NCBI RefSeq assembly: GCF_000003815.2
Contig: NC_049988.1
Location: forward strand, 1,045,679-1,109,678
Origin: Branchiostoma floridae
Taxonomy: Eukaryota; Chordata; Leptocardii; Amphioxiformes; Branchiostomatidae
DNA: 64,000 nt
Direction: 5' to 3'
Under the pieces are notes generated by a model, which saw only the letters and a program-made list of their open reading frames with translations, was not told the origin of the DNA and made no database searches. The translations under genes were made by a program, and so were the position numbers. Below, piece after piece: positions 59,174 to 64,000 of this stretch (the first letter of the stretch is position 1; each line of letters begins with the position of its first letter).

Positions 59174-62100
59174 GTGAGGCATGGAAGTAGTGTGGGTACC
59201 TTCGGGTATTGATTAACTTTAACAATCATGAAATAATAGAGCACACGCATTCATCCATTCAAACACACAGAATAACATTTAAAAGAACAAGTTTTCTAAG
59301 GAAACCTAAGGAAAAAATAAGTCTCAAAGTCCAGGGTAACTCACCTCACCTCACCAGGGTAACTGTGCCCACATAATTCCGCATATAAAATGGATGCTAG
59401 GTGTTGTCATTCAATTTTGGTTAGTGAGGGCAGGTGGAATGCACCTTTGGGACTGTAAAAAAAAGAGGTTGCTGGCTAGGGAAGACAGGTTGTTGCTTGG
59501 AAGGGGTCTTAACTACGTAAAAATGGACGGGACTGTTTGAATGTGTCCTCTGACGGCAGGTGGTTGCCTGCGCCAGGTTGTTGCTCGGACTAACATGGGA
59601 GTCTAACTGAGTGAGTTTGAAATTGCGCCTTTTTGCAGTTTTGGGGCTCCACGACAAATTGCTAATTTCTATTTTGTGCAGGTGTTGACCCAAATCCGGT
59701 GTGGCATACCCTCTTTGCAAGTCACTTCAAATGGGAATCCAGAATGATGTTCAGGTACAAGCAGTCATTTATAGCATTTATCTGCTCATTTTGCACCTAA
59801 TTCAGGGCTCGAAATACCACCTGCATATGCACTATAGTGCAGGTGAAATTGGAGCTGTGCAGGTATTTCTGGTGTCTACCTGCACCTAACCTGCACTGGT
59901 CCATGTACTGGGTTTTATACATACATGTCATATGATGTAAGTGTATGTGGATTGTTATTAGCTGCATTGAATGTTACTACCTATAAAGTATAAGAGAAAA
60001 AATAGCAATTGTGGTGCAGGTAAAATTTGTCTGGTGCAGGTAATTTTCAATGTTACCTGCACCAGTGCAGGGATGCAGAAAAAAATATTTCAAGCCTTGT
60101 AATTTATATGACTTTCTGTGTATAGGTTAAAAATCTTTTGGGAAATAAATGAAAATTGATGTGTATGCAAATTGACATGGCCTGATGAGTTTAGTTTATG
60201 ATTCTCATTTAGCAAATTGTTACATGTCTTTTTTTCTTGATTTGTGTCGTCAGACACGTCGTCAGTGAGTGTGTCGTCAGAAGTAGGGTGGAGAAAACCA
60301 TCCCATCAGACGATGTTTGTGATGAAGACAAACCAGACTGGAGACAGCAGTACCTACAGCGGTACTTCCACAAGTTACTGTGGTACAGGTCTCGTCCGCC
60401 CAGACCACAGGAGGACAACCGAGGTATAAATGTGCTGAAACCTTGGTTGTATTTATTCTTTTGCTGAGCTGTATCCCTTTAATAAAACTTTAAAAGAAAG
60501 GACGACAGCAGGGTCTAACTCGCAGTGTGCTTGGGGATTTTGAGGACCTTAAAGCAGTGCATTCCACTGATTAAAGTGTATGGCACAAAAGTCACAAAAG
60601 AGTTTCGAAGGTCTAGACTTGAGTTCATGTTTCTCATAATCTGCTGCAAAATGACAATTTGAATACATGTGCTAACATGGCTGAAAAGTGTTCTGTGTTT
60701 TTGGTGAGCCTCATTCACTTCAAATTCTCAATGTTTGCACTTGGCTTAAATGTAAACTGGGACCTTGTCCTCAATTGACCTCTGTGGTGTTGTGTGAGCA
60801 AAGTTACGGTTAAAGTTGATTTAAAAAAGATTATCAAAGAATTAGACAAATTCGCAGCAAGTTATTACCCGGTAAAGTTATTTAGCTCATTTCAAGGTTA
60901 TTGAAATTTCTGACTGCCATCACAGCTGATTTCGGACCTCGCAATGTGACTTGTGAAGCAAATGTTGACTAACCAAATTTGTGTCCTCTCAAAAGAAGAT
61001 CTTTGTAAGGACGTTAACTATGTGGATCCACCTTTCTCCCTTTCAGAGCCTCTCCTGCTGTCCCCCAGCTGTTCAGACCAGTGTCTCCGTGCTGCCCAGG
61101 ACCTGATGCTGTACGCTCCACATGTCCACAGGCTTCTTCTGTACGACAGTAGGGCCTTCAACTACATACTACAGGACCAGCTTCTGCACAGGTTTGCTCT
61201 CGCTTAAAATGTTCTTCAAATATCAGTAAAGTCACCCTTGGCCCCAGCCCTACAGAAAGTCAGCTGCATCAGGCTAGTATCTTGGTCGATCCACTGGAGT
61301 CAAGACAAAGTTGTGTGCTTAAAAGTCAAGGAGCTCCTGTTGTTGGAAAACAGGAGCTTAATATTTCATCCCATGGGATAATAAAATTGCCAGAAAGTTT
61401 GACAAGTTTGCTGATAGGAATTTGCACATTCTGTCCTCTCTCATACAGACTTTAGCTCACCTCACCTCACCTCACTGGTCCCATAGCCTCACCGGCCAGA
61501 CTTTAACTGCTGTACTCAACCTTGTCTTGACTCCAATTCTTCATATCATACATGCATACATGTATCATGCATGATCGTAGAATTGTCTCCAGTCCTCACA
61601 CACGTATCAATTCAGAGTTTTTGTTTTAAAGCTACTAAATCCTGATGTGTTGTCCTGTCAATGACAAAAGATATCGGAATTGCTGTCTAACCTAGAGCTG
61701 TGTACCTAAAGAAATTTAAGATACAGGTACAGGTACACGAGTTTGGGTACAGGTCTGGACCTGTATCTGTGCCTGACCATTCAAATAATCTTCAATGAGG
61801 ATGGAAGCATGTTTGAACCAATGAAAACGTGTTTGATTGTGGTAGACTCATGATGCAACAAAAATTTGACCGTTACAAGATTGTCGTTTTGTCGATCACT
61901 GGGGTTCAGAGACTGCTATCTTGGATTATTCACAGTAATTTTATCTCTCAAGGTAACCGTCCCCTGCCTGGCTTGCACTCGGTACAGAGCACTGGTACAC
62001 AGCTCTAAACTCTAACCATTTCAAATTTATCTGGTTGCTTATCATCTTATTATACCTGGACATCTAACCTTCATCTACCTATGTTGCAGATGTCTCCTGG

Positions 62101-63492
62101 AAACTGTGTCCCACCTGGAGATCCACTGGTTCCGAGGCCTGCCAGGTGTGGGGACCTTCCTGAGGAGATGTCTGTCGTCTCCAGTTTCCAAGCTGGAGAA
62201 ACTGACCATGCACGGGGTACCCGGGGGAACAGACAGGTGCTAGTAGTGGTTTAGTTCTGTTATTGAAACTTCACAGCTTCTCAACGCCATCCTCCCACGC
62301 GGGAACATCCAACGGCGAAACTGTCTGTCTGGATGTACCCTACTTTCTCAACCGTCACTCTTACTAGTCTTAGTTCCTGACCTCCCTGCGTATAGATTTT
62401 AATGAGCTTACCCTTATGTATGCGAGATCCCTTTAAAAAAATGAAAGGCCTATTTTGTGATTGGCTGACAGCTGGCTTGTGGCGACGCCCACAGAAACTA
62501 AGAGTGACAGTTGAGAAAGTAGGGTACATATCCAGACACTCAGGCGGTTTCACCGTTGGATGTCCCTGCGTAGGAGGATGCGCAGCGCATATATTTCATG
62601 CACTGAATTGAACTGAGAATACAATGGATTGCATTAATTAACTTTTTATTGGTATTTCGAATTAATTATACTTTAACACCTATATACAAGTGTTTACAAA
62701 AATTATCTATTTTGACTATTTGCCTGAATTGTTAACTGTGCAGAACAATACACTTTTCAAACCACAACAGGCTGGTTATTTAAAAATGTTTAGAACAAGC
62801 CTTTGTTGTAACTTAAGTTAGCAAATGTCTGATTAAAAAATGCATGGCCCTATGCCTGTTTTGTAGATTTTAATAAGACATTTGACTCAGTTTGGAAAAA
62901 AGGTCCTTTACTGAAATAAAGTTGGAATAGGAAATTGAGATAGAGAATTTTCACTTTGACTTTTTGATTATCAGGTAAAAACAATAACGATACATATTAA
63001 TTGTACTATCCTTAATAATTTGTTATTTTCTACAGGACAGCAATACAGCTGCTCAGTCTCTGTGCAGGCTTAGAAGCAGAGGCTAACACACCCTGTCTGT
63101 ACTGTAACAACACACGAAAAGACTCATGTGTACACGGAGAGGACTTTTCAGGAGATGACAACATTGATGTTGAACAAGGTGGTATGAAGACAACAATAGG
63201 ACCACATTCATCAAGAATCCCGCCACTACACTCTGATGAAACTTTCCACGAGCAGGACCAAGCTTCGACATCTCATAGGAGAACAGATTCCAGCAACTCT
63301 TTAGATGAAACTGTGACAGACAAGGATGAAAGAACCAGTGACTCTGAGGATCTGTATGACATCGCAGTAGGAGTAGGCTGTAGTACATCTGACCACACAC
63401 AAGTAAATGTGAACTGTTTTGAAGAGGAGCTCCCATTGCTGCCTGGAGACACAGGTTGCAGCTGTACATGCGGAGTCATGCTTGAAAGAAAG
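58948..63492 (+). CDS. LRRC41: LRRC41 (MUF1), 5' part, continues beyond the window
   Basis: Exons 58948-59173 (ATG 59002), 59682-59754, 60254-60423, 61047-61191, 62090-62236 and 63036-63492 join with phases 1, 2, 1, 2, 2 to give 388 codons so far. The start has an elongin BC box TLQERCQVQV (T-L-x3-C-x3-V) followed by a Cul5-box-like region (LPGTFVAGILPHL). Then PNPVWHTLF and DWRQQYLQRYFHKLLW match the human W-R-LW / WRAKFMEAFF region, and LLSLCAGLEA, CLYCNN and SDSEDLYDIAVGVG match the middle of LRRC41. The family is the substrate receptor of a Cullin-5/elongin ubiquitin ligase. The LRR domain would lie past the window. Confidence 0.88.
59682..59754 (+). CDS. LRRC41: LRRC41 exon 3
   Basis: 73 bp, ttgtgcag to gtacaa, phase 1 to 2; encodes VDPNPVWHTLFASHFKWESR and three more residues. 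Confidence 0.85.
60254..60423 (+). CDS. LRRC41: LRRC41 exon 4
   Basis: 170 bp, tcgtcag to gtataa, phase 2 to 1; encodes DEDKPDWRQQYLQRYFHKLL after a charged lead. Two further cag acceptors 12 and 27 bases downstream share the phase and could give in-frame shorter forms. Confidence 0.82.
61047..61191 (+). CDS. LRRC41: LRRC41 exon 5
   Basis: 145 bp, cctttcag to gtttgc, phase 1 to 2; encodes EPLLLSPSCSDQCLRAAQDL then HVHRLLLYDSRAFNYIL, leucine-rich. Confidence 0.82.
61692..62008. mobile_element. Inverted-repeat element, CTAGAGCTGTGTACC termini
   Basis: Left ctagagctgtgtaccta, right actggtacacagctcta; same family as 29511-29952. In LRRC41 intron 5. Confidence 0.72.
62090..62236 (+). CDS. LRRC41: LRRC41 exon 6
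   Basis: 147 bp, tgttgcag to gtgcta, phase 2 to 2; encodes CLLETVSHLEIHWFRGLPGV and KLEKLTMHGVPGG. The acceptor abuts a dispersed-repeat end. Confidence 0.82.
63036..63492 (+). CDS. LRRC41: LRRC41 exon 7
   Basis: Acceptor tctacag; encodes TAIQLLSLCAGLEAEANTPC, a Cys pair (CLYC), then a disordered acidic/Ser region and SEDLYDIAVGVG. I end it at the donor AAAG/GTATGG in phase 0; if unspliced the frame stops at 63559-63561. Confidence 0.75.
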
Positions 63493-63643
63493 GTATGGAC
63501 AAGAAAAGAATCTTTCAAATGTAGATATATGTTTGAACTACATAGAGCAATCACAAACTAAAGATAAGAATCCGCATTCAGAAACTGAACGTAGAAGTCA
63601 GTAGATGATAGTAAAATTTGTTGTTTGGTGGTTACCTCAGTTA

Positions 63644-63780
63644 TTGAGCTAATGAAGGAATGGGTTCTAGAGCACTCGTTCGATGACAACAGGCCCTCCC
63701 ACAAGTAGACAAAGGGCATTTCGGGTGTTGGAACGCCTGTTCGAATGAGCGCTTGAACCCATTCATTACTTTGCTCATAT
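63644..63780. mobile_element. Short inverted-repeat element
   Basis: The left ttgagctaatgaaggaatgg-gttc and right gaaccca-ttcattactttgctca are inverse over about 50 bp. Beyond it, 63865-63935, a 40-bp unit (gagaagcgat-tatata-agtgtataat) is duplicated. Confidence 0.65.
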
Positions 63781-64000
63781 GTAGGGACCAATCAGCGCCA
63801 TCGTTCAAAATTTGGACGATTCCAGACGTTAATGTGGTCGAGGATCCCAGACAGAACAGCAGAGAAGCGATATATACAGTGTATAATGAATGTCGGAGCG
63901 AGAAGCGACTGTATATAGTGTATAATAAACGCCAGAGTGAACTACTTTCTGGATGGTACCCAGGTTAACTACGTAGCACAATCACAAAGATAAGAATCTG

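Overview
The window is draft genomic DNA of an animal, most likely a cephalochordate (amphioxus, Branchiostoma). Genes are split by GT/AG introns with consistent phases. Two genes are single-copy-looking relatives of vertebrate families (ARHGAP21/23 and LRRC41). The DNA is packed with minisatellites and short inverted-repeat elements, as in lancelets. Eleven runs of N (mostly exactly 100) mark scaffold gaps: 1380-1486, 1763-1862, 2736-2835, 5465-5564, 7185-7662, 8487-8586, 9396-9495, 10340-10439, 25739-25838, 27344-27443 and 31226-31344.

Layout. (1) 1-7053, plus strand: a Thr/Met-rich mucin-like repeat exon, two short linker exons, then two exons encoding a protein that resembles, over its length, the VioB / ferritin-like family of bacterial pigment biosynthesis. 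It has two ExxH di-iron motifs, and a one-base frame break lies between them. (2) 7.1-17 kb: no gene seen; a 27-bp array, a 42-bp array open in several frames, a 38-bp array, a large foldback element and local duplications. (3) 17096 to about 22470, minus strand: a complete 300-aa gene of unknown function (four coding exons plus a 5' non-coding exon) whose start region carries a perfect CRE and an RFX X-box, suggesting a ciliary role. (4) 25578-56870, minus strand: a complete ARHGAP21/23-type RhoGAP gene rebuilt as 27 coding exons (about 1870 aa; PDZ, PH, RhoGAP), every exon phase matching the next. (5) 58948 to at least 63492, plus strand: the 5' half of LRRC41 (MUF1), an elongin-BC-box substrate receptor, running out of the window. 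ARHGAP and LRRC41 are divergent.

The most striking observation is in the ARHGAP gene. Three minisatellites each begin exactly at an exon edge, and each repeat unit carries a copy of that splice site: two 3' splice sites (exons at 35785-35940 and 51764-51913) and one 5' splice site (exon 32051-32159). The gene therefore contains strings of about 10, 7 and about 40 decoy splice sites beside real ones. I recall junction-spanning minisatellites being reported at an amphioxus Adh gene, so the class may be known; three in one gene is still notable. The second is the mucin fused to a VioB-like enzyme.

Enzymatic, ciliary and ubiquitin-ligase roles are inferred from family resemblance and motifs seen in translated exons; no searches were run.
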